Source: Aedoeadaptatus ivorii
GTDB taxonomy: Bacteria; Bacillota; Clostridia; Tissierellales; Peptoniphilaceae
Length of the DNA: 64,000 nt
Reading direction: 5' to 3'
NCBI RefSeq assembly: GCF_030815095.1
Contig: NZ_JAUSWF010000005.1
Coordinates: 1-64,000, forward strand
Below are positions 32,753-40,486 of the stretch, one piece after another. Each line of letters opens with the position of its first letter. Positions within the stretch are counted from its first letter, which is position 1. Below the pieces are notes generated by a model, which was not told the DNA's origin, ran no database searches, and saw only the letters and a list, made by a program, of their open reading frames with translations. A program made the translations under genes and the position numbers.

Positions 32753-35179
32753 ATGGCAAAATTTGCAAACGAAAGCGGCATACAAGACGTCGTCCTGGAA
32801 AAGGCCATGCAGAAGGCGTATCTGGAATACTCCATGAGCGTCATCGTGGCCCGGGCCCTGCCCGACGTGCGCGACGGCTTAAAGCCCGTTCACCGCAGAA
32901 TACTCTACGGCATGCAGCAGCTGGGCCTCGCCCCCGATAAGCCCCACCGTAAGTCCGCGCGGCTGGTCGGGGACGTAATGGGTAAGTACCACCCCCACGG
33001 CGACTCCTCGATCTACGACGCGGTGGTGCGCCTCGCCCAGGACTTCAGCATCCGCTATCCTCTGGCAGACGGTCAGGGAAACTTCGGTTCTATGGACGGC
33101 GACAGTGCCGCGGCCATGCGTTATACCGAGGTGCGCATGAGCAAACTCGCCACCGAGATGCTCAGAGACATCAACAAAGACACCGTGGACTTCGTGCCCA
33201 ACTTCGACGAAGAAGACACCGAACCCGCGGTACTGCCGTCGCGCTTTCCCAATCTCCTGGTCAACGGCGCCGCCGGCATCGCCGTAGGGATGGCGACCAA
33301 TATGGCGCCCCACAATATGAACGAGGTCATCGACGGCACCATCGCCTATATCGACGACGAGGACATCAGCCTCGAAGAACTGATGAAACATATCAAGGGA
33401 CCGGATTTTCCCACCGGCGCCTTTATTATGGGAAAAGAGGGCATCGTCGAAGCCTATAAGACCGGACGGGGCAAGCTCACCGTCCGCGCCCGGGCGGAAA
33501 TCGAGCCCTACAAGTCCAAACACCGCATCGTCGTCACTGAAGTTCCCTATCAGGTTAACAAGGCAAAAGTCATCGAAAAAATCGCGGAACTCGTCAAGGA
33601 CAAAAAACTCGACGGCATCAGCGACATACGCGACGAATCCAACCGCCAGGGCGTGCGTTTGGTGATCGAACTTAAGCGCGACGCCAACCCCAATGTGGTC
33701 TTAAACCGCCTCTATAAAGAGACACAACTACAGATCACCTTCGGCATCATCAATCTCGCGTTGGTGGACGGCGTGCCCAAAGAACTCAGCCTAAAAGAGC
33801 TGATCCACTACTATGTCGAGCACCAGCGCGAAGTCGTCACCCGCAGGACCGAATACGACCTCGCCAAGGCGAAGGCGCGGGTGCACGTGATCGAAGGGCT
33901 TAAACTCGCCATCGACCATATCGACGAAATCATCGAGATCGTCCGCAGCTTCCGCACCGACGACGAGATCAAGGCGGAATTTACCAAGCGATTCGGTTTA
34001 AGCGACATTCAGGGACAGGCGATCCTCGATATGCGGATCAAGCGATTAAGCGGTCTGCAGGTAGAAAAGCTGGAAGAGGAATACCGGGAGCTGCTCGCCC
34101 TGATCGAAGCGCTGGAAAATATCCTCTCCCATCCGAAGATCCTCGACGGAAAGATCAAAGAAGAGCTGTTGGAGATCAAGGAAAAATTCGGCGATCTGCG
34201 CCGCACCGTGATCGCAAGAAGCGAGGGAGAGGTAGAGGATATCGACCTGATCGACGAAGAGGAAGTGGTCGTCACCCTCACCAATTCCGGCTATATTAAG
34301 CGCATGCCCGAAGGCACCTACAAGCCCCAGCACCGCGGCGGACAGGGGATCAGCGCGCTGAACAAAAAATCCGATGATTTCGTCACCAGTCTGTTTATCA
34401 CCTCGACATTGGATCAGATCCTCTTCTTTACGGATCGCGGTCGGGTGTATAAAAAACTCGCCTACGAAATTCCCGCCGCCGGCAGAAACGCCAAGGGCAC
34501 AGCCATCGTGAATCTATTGCAGCTGGAAGACGGCGAGCAAGTGGAATTTATCGTGCCCATTTCCGAGGTGGACGATACGGACAGCTTGGTCTTAATGACG
34601 AAGTTCGGCTATGTGAAAAAGACGGACATCGTAGAGTATCAAAACATCCGCAAAAACGGCTTGATCGCCATCGGCTTACGAGAAGGCGACAGCGTCGTGG
34701 GCGGCCACCAAATCAAGGGCGGCGAAGACTTGATGGCAGTCACCCGCATGGGCATGTGTCTGCGGTTTCAAGAAGCGGATCTCAGGAGCCAGGGCAGAAG
34801 CGCCATGGGCGTGATCGCCATTCGACCGGACGAAGGCGACGAGGTCGTGAGCTTTGTCATTCCCGAGGAAAACAAGACCCTCGCCGTGATCAGCGAAAAG
34901 GGCTACGGAAAGCGCACCGCCATCGACGAATACAAGGTGCAAAACCGCGGCGGCAAGGGCCTTTTGACCTACCGCGTCAAGGAAAAGACGGGGGCGCTGG
35001 TCTCCGCCAAAATGCTCGAGGAGAAGGATCAGATGATGATGATCACCGAAGACGGCACCATTATCCGCATTCTCGCCGAATCCGTCTCCTGTCTCGGACG
35101 GGCCACCTCGGGGGTAAAACTGATGAATATCAAAGACAGTCGCATCGTAGCCGTGGCCGAATATATCGGCGAAGAATAG
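32753..35179 (+). CDS. gyrA: DNA gyrase subunit A
   Basis: An 808-residue DNA-cutting subunit of gyrase. The catalytic tyrosine is Tyr124 in AAMRYTEVRM. The quinolone-determining stretch reads HPHGDSSIYDA (81-91), with the Ser and Asp of sensitive enzymes. The C-terminal beta-pinwheel has the gyrase box as QHRGGQG (about 523-529), which separates it from ParC. AGGAGG precedes the ATG. Confidence 0.97.
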   Translation: MAKFANESGIQDVVLEKAMQKAYLEYSMSVIVARALPDVRDGLKPVHRRILYGMQQLGLAPDKPHRKSARLVGDVMGKYHPHGDSSIYDAVVRLAQDFSIRYPLADGQGNFGSMDGDSAAAMRYTEVRMSKLATEMLRDINKDTVDFVPNFDEEDTEPAVLPSRFPNLLVNGAAGIAVGMATNMAPHNMNEVIDGTIAYIDDEDISLEELMKHIKGPDFPTGAFIMGKEGIVEAYKTGRGKLTVRARAEIEPYKSKHRIVVTEVPYQVNKAKVIEKIAELVKDKKLDGISDIRDESNRQGVRLVIELKRDANPNVVLNRLYKETQLQITFGIINLALVDGVPKELSLKELIHYYVEHQREVVTRRTEYDLAKAKARVHVIEGLKLAIDHIDEIIEIVRSFRTDDEIKAEFTKRFGLSDIQGQAILDMRIKRLSGLQVEKLEEEYRELLALIEALENILSHPKILDGKIKEELLEIKEKFGDLRRTVIARSEGEVEDIDLIDEEEVVVTLTNSGYIKRMPEGTYKPQHRGGQGISALNKKSDDFVTSLFITSTLDQILFFTDRGRVYKKLAYEIPAAGRNAKGTAIVNLLQLEDGEQVEFIVPISEVDDTDSLVLMTKFGYVKKTDIVEYQNIRKNGLIAIGLREGDSVVGGHQIKGGEDLMAVTRMGMCLRFQEADLRSQGRSAMGVIAIRPDEGDEVVSFVIPEENKTLAVISEKGYGKRTAIDEYKVQNRGGKGLLTYRVKEKTGALVSAKMLEEKDQMMMITEDGTIIRILAESVSCLGRATSGVKLMNIKDSRIVAVAEYIGEE

Positions 35180-35241
35180 AGTAGTATTGCGGCGCTGCGG
35201 CCCGAAGGGTATACTGTAAAGAGACAATATAGGAGGATGCC

Positions 35242-35556
35242 ATGTTTAATCTGGAAATACGTGACGAAGGCAATCGACTTCGCATGATCCCCACCGGGGA
35301 AATGGATATGTACTACACCCCGCAGTTTAAAGAACAGGCGGTAAAGGCCTATACGGAGAATAAAAAAGATATACTCATCGACGGCGCGGATTTGGAATAC
35401 GTCGACTCCACCGGCCTGGGCGGGTTTATGTATTTGTTGAATGTGGTCAAAGAACAGGGACACGAGATCGCCATATCGAATCTCGATCCCAATGTAAAAA
35501 AGCTCTTTACCATCACGAAATTGGACAAAATGTTTACGATCGAAGGGGATGCGTAA
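35242..35556 (+). CDS. STAS-domain anti-sigma factor antagonist (RsbV/SpoIIAA-like)
   Basis: A 104-residue STAS protein. The phosphorylation motif VDSTGLGG has the target serine (Ser56) next to Asp55, as in SpoIIAA and RsbV. Such proteins free a sigma factor by capturing its anti-sigma kinase when unphosphorylated. An AGGAGG ribosome site precedes the ATG. The last base of its stop is the first of the next gene, and a sigma factor follows, forming the canonical three-gene order. Confidence 0.88.
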   Translation: MFNLEIRDEGNRLRMIPTGEMDMYYTPQFKEQAVKAYTENKKDILIDGADLEYVDSTGLGGFMYLLNVVKEQGHEIAISNLDPNVKKLFTITKLDKMFTIEGDA

Positions 35557-35912
35557 TGGCGGATCGAGTATCGGTAAAGATTCCGGCAAAAGCCGCCTAT
35601 CTCTCCTTGGCGCGCCTGTGCGCGTCGGGGATCTGTGCCAATGCCGATGTGGATATGGATACGCTCGCAGACATTCGACTGATCTTAACCGAAAGCTGCA
35701 ATCTCTCGTTTCGGATCGGAAGAAGCGAGGAGATTACGATCGTCTTGCTGCCGCAGGAAGACGGATTGGAATTTCGCGTATCCGGCATTGCCGAGCGGGA
35801 TTTGGAAGACGACGAAATGCTCAGAATTTCTTCTATGATTATCGAATCCCTGGCGGATTCCGTGTCCTTCGGAGAAGACGAGATCGTCGTCGTAAAAAAA
35901 TTCGGAGACTGA
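35556..35912 (+). CDS. anti-sigma factor-like protein (RsbW/SpoIIAB position), degenerate ATP-binding motifs
   Basis: A 118-residue protein in the place of the RsbW/SpoIIAB kinase. It has the expected two-strand start and the helix with LILTESCNL (about 43-50), which resembles the N-box (E-x-x-x-N) but has Glu46 and Asn49 only three apart. The G1 box (D-x-G-x-G) and the G2 box with its glycines are absent; where they would stand the chain reads SGIAERDLEDDEM and LRISSMIIESL. The fold may be kept while kinase activity is doubtful. It starts on the last base of the STAS stop and is two bases from the sigma gene. Confidence 0.72.
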   Translation: MADRVSVKIPAKAAYLSLARLCASGICANADVDMDTLADIRLILTESCNLSFRIGRSEEITIVLLPQEDGLEFRVSGIAERDLEDDEMLRISSMIIESLADSVSFGEDEIVVVKKFGD

Positions 35913-35913
35913 T

Positions 35914-36702
35914 ATGGACAAAGAAGCATATTACAGCATGGATCTCCCGCTCTCGAAAGAGACGCGCAAAGAACTTTTTGCGGAATATGCGGAAACCGGC
36001 GATAAGGAAACGCGCGATATCCTCATCGAGGAGCACCTGTATATCGCAGAAATTCTGGCGAAGAAATATACGGGCAAGGGCATCGACTACGACGATATCT
36101 TTCAAGTGGCCTCTATGGGCTTAATCTTTGCCGTCGAGCGCTACGATCCGAGCAAGGGATTCGAATTTTCTTCATTTGCCACGCCGACCATCATCGGCGA
36201 GATCAAAAAATATTTCCGCGACAAGGGCTGGACCATACGGGTGCCCCGCCGGGTGCAGGAGCTGTCGAAAAAGATCAACGACGCCAAGGTCACCCTGGCG
36301 CAAAAAGAACAGAAGACGCCGACGATCACAGAGATCGCCGAGTTTTTGGACGTCTCTACCGCCGAGGTCTTGGAGGTGATGGAGGCATCCAAGGTCTATT
36401 CGCCCGAAAGTCTCGATATGACCTACGATTCCGGCGGCGACGACCGCGAAATGAACAAGGGCGATCGGATCGGCGTGGAAGAGAGCTATTTTCAAAAGGT
36501 CGAACTCAACGACTTTTTGGAGCGGGCCATGGAAAAATTTAACGACGTGGAAAAGACCATTTTGATCGACCGCTATCATCACCGAAAGACCCAGGTTTCC
36601 ATCGCGGAAAAATTGGGGATTTCGCAGATGACCGTCAGCCGCATCGAAAAAAAGATTTTAGAGAAAATGCGTAAAGAAGTCGAAAAATCGGGAGAGATGT
36701 AA
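35914..36702 (+). CDS. SigB/SigF/SigG-type RNA polymerase sigma factor
   Basis: A 262-residue group 3 sigma factor. Region 2 has EEHLYIAEILAKKYTGKGID and YDDIFQVASMGLIFAVERYD plus GFEFSSFATPTIIGEIKKYF (about 75-95), region 3 RVPRRVQELSKKI, and region 4 TQVSIAEKLGISQMTVSRIE near 226-245. These match the SigB/F/G family of Bacillota, which is controlled by partner-switching proteins like the two coded just upstream. Whether it drives stress or sporulation genes cannot be told from here. Confidence 0.88.
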   Translation: MDKEAYYSMDLPLSKETRKELFAEYAETGDKETRDILIEEHLYIAEILAKKYTGKGIDYDDIFQVASMGLIFAVERYDPSKGFEFSSFATPTIIGEIKKYFRDKGWTIRVPRRVQELSKKINDAKVTLAQKEQKTPTITEIAEFLDVSTAEVLEVMEASKVYSPESLDMTYDSGGDDREMNKGDRIGVEESYFQKVELNDFLERAMEKFNDVEKTILIDRYHHRKTQVSIAEKLGISQMTVSRIEKKILEKMRKEVEKSGEM

Positions 36703-37322
36703 TGAACCGAAAGAGCAATGTGCTCATCCTGAATAAGCTCCTCTACGTGTTGGAACTCGTGATGTGCGGCGTGATCATTTTGGGGATCGTGATGTCGATC
36801 CCCGATCTGTTCAAGTATATGCTCGCCATCGTAAACAGCTCAAAGGACTCCAGCTACCAGCTGTTTCAGAATTTCTTAAGCCACGTCCTGTTAATGGTCA
36901 TTGGCTTGGAATTCGTGGCGATGTTGATCGCCCACGAGGAATTTCAGATCATCTACATTATGGTTATGGTGGTGGCGCGAAAAATGTTGGTTTATGGCGA
37001 TACCACCACGGACCTGTTTATCGGCGTCGCCGGCATCGCCGTATTGTTTATCGTACGCAAGTATTTTATGATGCACAAAATCCTCTCCAACGCCGGCGTG
37101 GGTATTTTTGAGGCGTCTACGACCCTAAAGGATGTAAACATCCATCTTGTCGAAGACATCCCCGCCTCGGAGGGAACACTGGGGGACTATGTCTTTTCGC
37201 TGATGGAAGAAAACGACGCCGTGGAACCCGGTACGGTGGTCGAAGACGAACTCTACGCCTATCAGATCGAAACCGTCGAAGAGGGCGGGATGCGTTTGAT
37301 CGCCGTGGAGAAGAAAAAATAA
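36702..37322 (+). CDS. PsiE-like membrane protein with C-terminal regulatory domain
   Basis: A 206-residue protein with four hydrophobic segments (about 10-33, 58-76, 80-96, 101-120), resembling the phosphate-starvation-inducible E family (EFVAMLIAHEEFQIIYIMVMV is a fair match). Residues 128-204 form a soluble domain of the kind found at the end of transporter-associated proteins (CorC/HlyC-type). Its ATG overlaps the sigma gene stop, so it is the fourth gene of the sigma operon and perhaps part of its signalling. Confidence 0.6.
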   Translation: MNRKSNVLILNKLLYVLELVMCGVIILGIVMSIPDLFKYMLAIVNSSKDSSYQLFQNFLSHVLLMVIGLEFVAMLIAHEEFQIIYIMVMVVARKMLVYGDTTTDLFIGVAGIAVLFIVRKYFMMHKILSNAGVGIFEASTTLKDVNIHLVEDIPASEGTLGDYVFSLMEENDAVEPGTVVEDELYAYQIETVEEGGMRLIAVEKKK

Positions 37323-37368
37323 AAGAAATCCCGGTAAAAATATGGATAAACTATGTAATTATCATAGG

Positions 37369-37397
37369 TTGACAATATATAAGAGAGCAAGTAAACT
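37369..37397 (+). promoter_or_regulatory. promoter of tRNA-Arg
   Basis: TTGACA (37369-37374), 17 bases and TAAACT (37392-37397); the predicted start is about 37404, three bases before the mature tRNA. Confidence 0.7.
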
Positions 37398-37406
37398 GGA
37401 TGTTGT

Positions 37407-37483
37407 GGAGCTGTAGCTCAGTAGGATAGAGCGGTGCCCTCCTAAGGCGCGTGTCGGGGGTTCGATTCCTCTCAGCTCCGCCA
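37407..37483 (+). tRNA. tRNA-Arg, anticodon CCU
   Basis: The acceptor arms GGAGCTG (37407-37413) and CAGCTCC (37473-37479) pair, the anticodon loop reads CTCCTAA with anticodon CCT, the T arm has GTTCGATTC, and CCA is encoded at 37481-37483. It reads AGG codons. Confidence 0.95.
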
Positions 37484-37530
37484 TTGCATATCGGAAATCC
37501 GTTGAACGCTTTTCGATCGGGAAGAATAAA

Positions 37531-37563
37531 AAAGAACAATGTCCGAAAGGCTTGTTCTTTTGT
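37531..37563 (+). terminator. terminator after tRNA-Arg
   Basis: AAGAACAA and TTGTTCTT form an 8-base outer stem with an inner GAAA-capped part, followed by TTTTG. Confidence 0.6.
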
Positions 37564-37737
37564 TATTTAATGGAAATTTCATATAAATTTCATACAATAG
37601 TCCGTATAATGTAATGTGAAATCGTAAGAATTTGTTTGGAATCGGGTAGGTATAGAGTGGATACCCGAATGAATCTGTTGCTTTACGAAGGCGTCGCAAC
37701 GACGATCCTCCGTTTCAGTAAAGGAAAAGGTGATATC

Positions 37738-38232
37738 GTGGACAATAAAGAAAGATCCCTTTCAGAAGTAATGAATTCGATCTACTTAAAATATAAACTA
37801 AACTTCTATCAAAATCTCTACCGCAACAACAGCAATCGGAAGGATTCCTTGACGGTGATGGAAAAGTTCTGTGCCGAGGCGATCTATGCGCTGCACGGCC
37901 CCACCATCAACCAGTTGGCGAGCTTTATCCGCGTCAGCCAACCCAATGCGGCCTATAAGGTCAACAATTTGGTGAAAAAGGGCCATGTGGAAAAGGTGCG
38001 GAGCCAAAAGGACCGCAGACAGACCCATCTCTTTGTGACCGAAAAGTTTAAGACCTATTATCTGGTAAATTTCGAATACGTCGATACCATTATCGAACGC
38101 TTGAAGGAAAAGGTCTCGGAAGAAAAGCTCGAGGCCTTTCAAGAGGTGCTCGAGGCCATGGACGACGGTCTTTTGGAAGAGGTTTCCCGGGAGATGGACA
38201 AGCACTATTACAATCCGTATCTAAAAGGGTGA
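37738..38232 (+). CDS. MarR-family transcriptional regulator
   Basis: A 164-residue winged-helix regulator. The recognition helix region is PTINQLASFIRVSQPNAAYK (about 57-76), followed by the wing KVRSQKDRRQTHLFVTEKFK with the DxR motif. I used the GTG start at 37738: AAGGTGAT lies eight bases before it, and the longer frame upstream runs through the likely promoter (TATAAT at 37605). It is four bases from a small coiled-coil gene, so the two are co-transcribed. Target genes unknown. Confidence 0.78.
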   Translation: MDNKERSLSEVMNSIYLKYKLNFYQNLYRNNSNRKDSLTVMEKFCAEAIYALHGPTINQLASFIRVSQPNAAYKVNNLVKKGHVEKVRSQKDRRQTHLFVTEKFKTYYLVNFEYVDTIIERLKEKVSEEKLEAFQEVLEAMDDGLLEEVSREMDKHYYNPYLKG

Positions 38233-38236
38233 TTCG

Positions 38237-38491
38237 ATGGACAAGGGACGCGTGCGCAAATTCCGCAGACTGCAACAGGAAATCGAAGAGGCGCAGCGGG
38301 AATACACCGCTTCGTTTTTGCGCGCCTTAAACGAGCGGACCGATAGCGACGAGGACATTCTCGCCTTAGAAGAGTCCCACGCGGTGCTTTTGGGTGAGAT
38401 CGAAAAATTAAAGCGCATCCTCGCGCGTCCGTACGACATCGAAGAAAACGAGATCGAAAAATCCGATCGCCCCATGCGACCCGCGGAGTAA
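38237..38491 (+). CDS. small coiled-coil protein of unknown function
   Basis: An 84-residue highly charged protein. Residues about 1-65 have a heptad-like pattern (RKFRRLQQEIEEAQREYTAS and VLLGEIEKLKRIL), suggesting a helical hairpin or dimer. I recognise no family. It follows the MarR gene and ends at a strong terminator. Confidence 0.6.
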   Translation: MDKGRVRKFRRLQQEIEEAQREYTASFLRALNERTDSDEDILALEESHAVLLGEIEKLKRILARPYDIEENEIEKSDRPMRPAE

Positions 38492-38514
38492 AGAGACCTT
38501 CGGGTCTTTTTTTA
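38492..38514 (+). terminator. terminator of the marR unit
   Basis: AGACC and GGTCT flank a TTCG loop, with seven T following. Confidence 0.8.
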
Positions 38515-38591
38515 TTGGATTGGGGGGCGCGCATTTTCCTCGCCCGGCAAAGGGGTATATCCCGAGTAGAAACAATAGAAAGGAAGATACT

Positions 38592-38867
38592 ATGGATATT
38601 CGTTTTGACGAATCGGCCCATCGCGCCTACGCCCTAGATGGCGACAAAGAAATCGGGGAAAGTACCTACTCCCCTTCGGAAAAGTATTGGATTATCGACC
38701 ATACCGAGGTCGATAAGGCTTATGGCGGCCAAGGCATCGCCAAGAAACTGGTCGATGCGGTGGTCGATGCGGCGAGAGAGCGGGGCACAAAGATTATGGC
38801 CACCTGTCCCTACGCGCTGAAACTCTTCCAATCCAGCGACGCCTACGACGACGTGCTCTACAAATAA
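38592..38867 (+). CDS. GNAT-like N-acetyltransferase, YjdJ type
   Basis: A 91-residue short acetyltransferase-fold protein. The acetyl-CoA motif appears as YGGQGIAKKLVDAVVDAARE (about 44-63), and ATCPYALKLF is near 70-79; these are typical of the YjdJ/GCN5-related short family. I chose ATG 38592, with AAGGAAG just upstream, over the longer frame. It is a single-gene unit with its own terminator. Substrate unknown. Confidence 0.8.
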   Translation: MDIRFDESAHRAYALDGDKEIGESTYSPSEKYWIIDHTEVDKAYGGQGIAKKLVDAVVDAARERGTKIMATCPYALKLFQSSDAYDDVLYK

Positions 38868-38880
38868 GCCCATTCCATTC

Positions 38881-38917
38881 AACCCGTTTGTATCTTCGGA
38901 TAGAAACGGGTTTTTTA
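38881..38917 (+). terminator. terminator of the GNAT gene
   Basis: AACCCGTTT and AAACGGGTT flank a loop around TCTTCGGA, with six T. Confidence 0.8.
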
Positions 38918-38987
38918 TGCTTTTTTGTCTGTGTCTATGATATGATGAGCACAGATAGGAATCAGATGTATGTATTGGGAGGATTGT

Positions 38988-39905
38988 ATGAAATTTGCGG
39001 AACGGGTCGCCGAACCCCTAAAGACCACCGGCGAAATCGGCATATTGCAGATGAACATTACGGGGAAATGTAATCTTCGCTGCGCCCACTGTCACGTTAT
39101 GAAAAATTCCGAGCACGAAATCATGTCCGATGCGACCTTGGACAAATGCGTAGAGGCGCTCGAAAAACACGGCTTTCGCACCGTCGACATCACCGGCGGA
39201 GAGCCCACCACCCATCCGAAGATCGTGCCCCTGTTAAAGAAGGCGCTCGAGACGGTGGACGAGGTGATCTTACGGACCAACGCCGTAGATATCGACGCGA
39301 ACCCCGCGTTGATGGCGCTGTTGGACGAAGAAGACATCCACGTCGTGGTCTCTTTGCCCTGCTACACCCAGGAAAATGTGGACGCACAGCGGGGAGACGG
39401 CACCTATGAGAAGGTCCTCGCCAATCTGAAGCGACTGAACGAAATGGGATACGGAGACAAAAAGCATCTGTCCTTGGTCTACAATCCCCTCGGGGCATTT
39501 TTGCCCGGACCGCAAGTCGGTCTGGAGGCGGATTACAAGGAATACTTGGGCGAAAAAGGGGTCCGCTTTACCGATCTCTACACCATTACCAATATGCCCA
39601 TGGGCTTTTTTGCGGACAAACTGAAGGAAGAGGGATTGGAAGCGGAGTATCGCAAACTCCTCGAGGACAATTTCAATCCGGAGACGGTCGAAAATGTCAT
39701 GTGTCGCTACCAAATCTCCGTAGATCCCGCGGGCAATATCTACGACTGCGACTTTCACCAGGCGGAGGGCATTCGCGCCAATGGCCCCCGCACCATCGAC
39801 GAGGTGCTCGAATCAGACGACCTCGGCCGAGAAATCGTCTGGGTGGATTACTGCTACGGTTGCACCGCAGGGAGCGGTTCCAGTTGCGGCGGCGCCTTGG
39901 AATAA
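38988..39905 (+). CDS. ArsS-like radical SAM protein (DUF3641 C-terminus)
   Basis: A 305-residue radical SAM enzyme. The CxxxCxxC cluster motif CNLRCAHCH has cysteines at 28, 32 and 35; DITGGEPT (about 65-72) binds SAM. The C-terminal part with CRYQISVDPAGNIYDCDFHQ and YCYGCTAGSGSSCGGAL is like the DUF3641 domain of ArsS (arsenosugar biosynthesis) enzymes, with its own cysteines, probably a second cluster or substrate site. I chose ATG 38988 because GGGAGG lies just before it. ArsS normally pairs with the methyltransferase ArsM, which is not here, so arsenic metabolism is uncertain. Confidence 0.75.
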   Translation: MKFAERVAEPLKTTGEIGILQMNITGKCNLRCAHCHVMKNSEHEIMSDATLDKCVEALEKHGFRTVDITGGEPTTHPKIVPLLKKALETVDEVILRTNAVDIDANPALMALLDEEDIHVVVSLPCYTQENVDAQRGDGTYEKVLANLKRLNEMGYGDKKHLSLVYNPLGAFLPGPQVGLEADYKEYLGEKGVRFTDLYTITNMPMGFFADKLKEEGLEAEYRKLLEDNFNPETVENVMCRYQISVDPAGNIYDCDFHQAEGIRANGPRTIDEVLESDDLGREIVWVDYCYGCTAGSGSSCGGALE

Positions 39906-39915
39906 TTTGATACGC

Positions 39916-39955
39916 GCATTATAAAAGGAGTCCCGCAGGACTCCTTTTATAATGC
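39916..39955. terminator. bidirectional terminator
   Basis: An 18-base perfect stem (39916-39933 with 39938-39955) and a four-base loop separate the radical SAM gene from the convergent DUF3783-like gene, whose stop codon lies inside it. Confidence 0.85.
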
Positions 39956-40477
39956 CTTTTTCAGTTGCTCTATGACAGCGAGGACGTCTTCTTCTTCCAA
40001 GTCGTCGCCCTTTAAACGCAGCGCCTTGGACGCTTCGATCGCCTCTTCTCGCTCCTTGCTCGGCGCATCTTCCTGTTTTTTCAGGGCCTCTTTGACCAAG
40101 GGGAGCATCTGCGACCAGGCGTTGACCACGGCGTTTTCCCGCTGGATGTGGTGCAGCAGATATGCGAAGGTCCAGTCCTTGGAGGTTTCGGTGAGCGCCG
40201 CTTTGTGGGGAAAGATTTCGCCTTCTTTTCGGAGCGCGAGGAGCATATTCTGCAGCGCTTCCGAGGAAAGAGAGACGAACAGCAGCATTTCCTCTTGGAT
40301 GGGCTCTGCGGTCTTTCCGGTCTTTTCGTAGCCTTCCAGCCCCGCGAGATAGCCGACCAATTCGCCGATTTCATCTTCTTCTACCGCGCGGGTTTCGATG
40401 TCCATCGACTTCGCCACGCGCAGCAAGGTGTCTCTTCTATCGGGATCTTCGATCCCGTAATATACGATCTTTGCCAT
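39947..40477 (-). CDS. DUF3783-like protein
   Basis: A 176-residue protein in two parts. The N-terminal 90 residues carry a segment ending LFVSLSSEALQNMLLALRKE; then KAALTETSKDWTFAYLLHHI (about 92-111), a pattern I associate with DUF3783, and a charged helical tail. Function unknown. It is nine bases downstream of the aldehyde dehydrogenase gene on the same strand. Confidence 0.55.
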   Translation of the reverse strand: MAKIVYYGIEDPDRRDTLLRVAKSMDIETRAVEEDEIGELVGYLAGLEGYEKTGKTAEPIQEEMLLFVSLSSEALQNMLLALRKEGEIFPHKAALTETSKDWTFAYLLHHIQRENAVVNAWSQMLPLVKEALKKQEDAPSKEREEAIEASKALRLKGDDLEEEDVLAVIEQLKKAL

Positions 40478-40486
40478 ACGGCCTCC

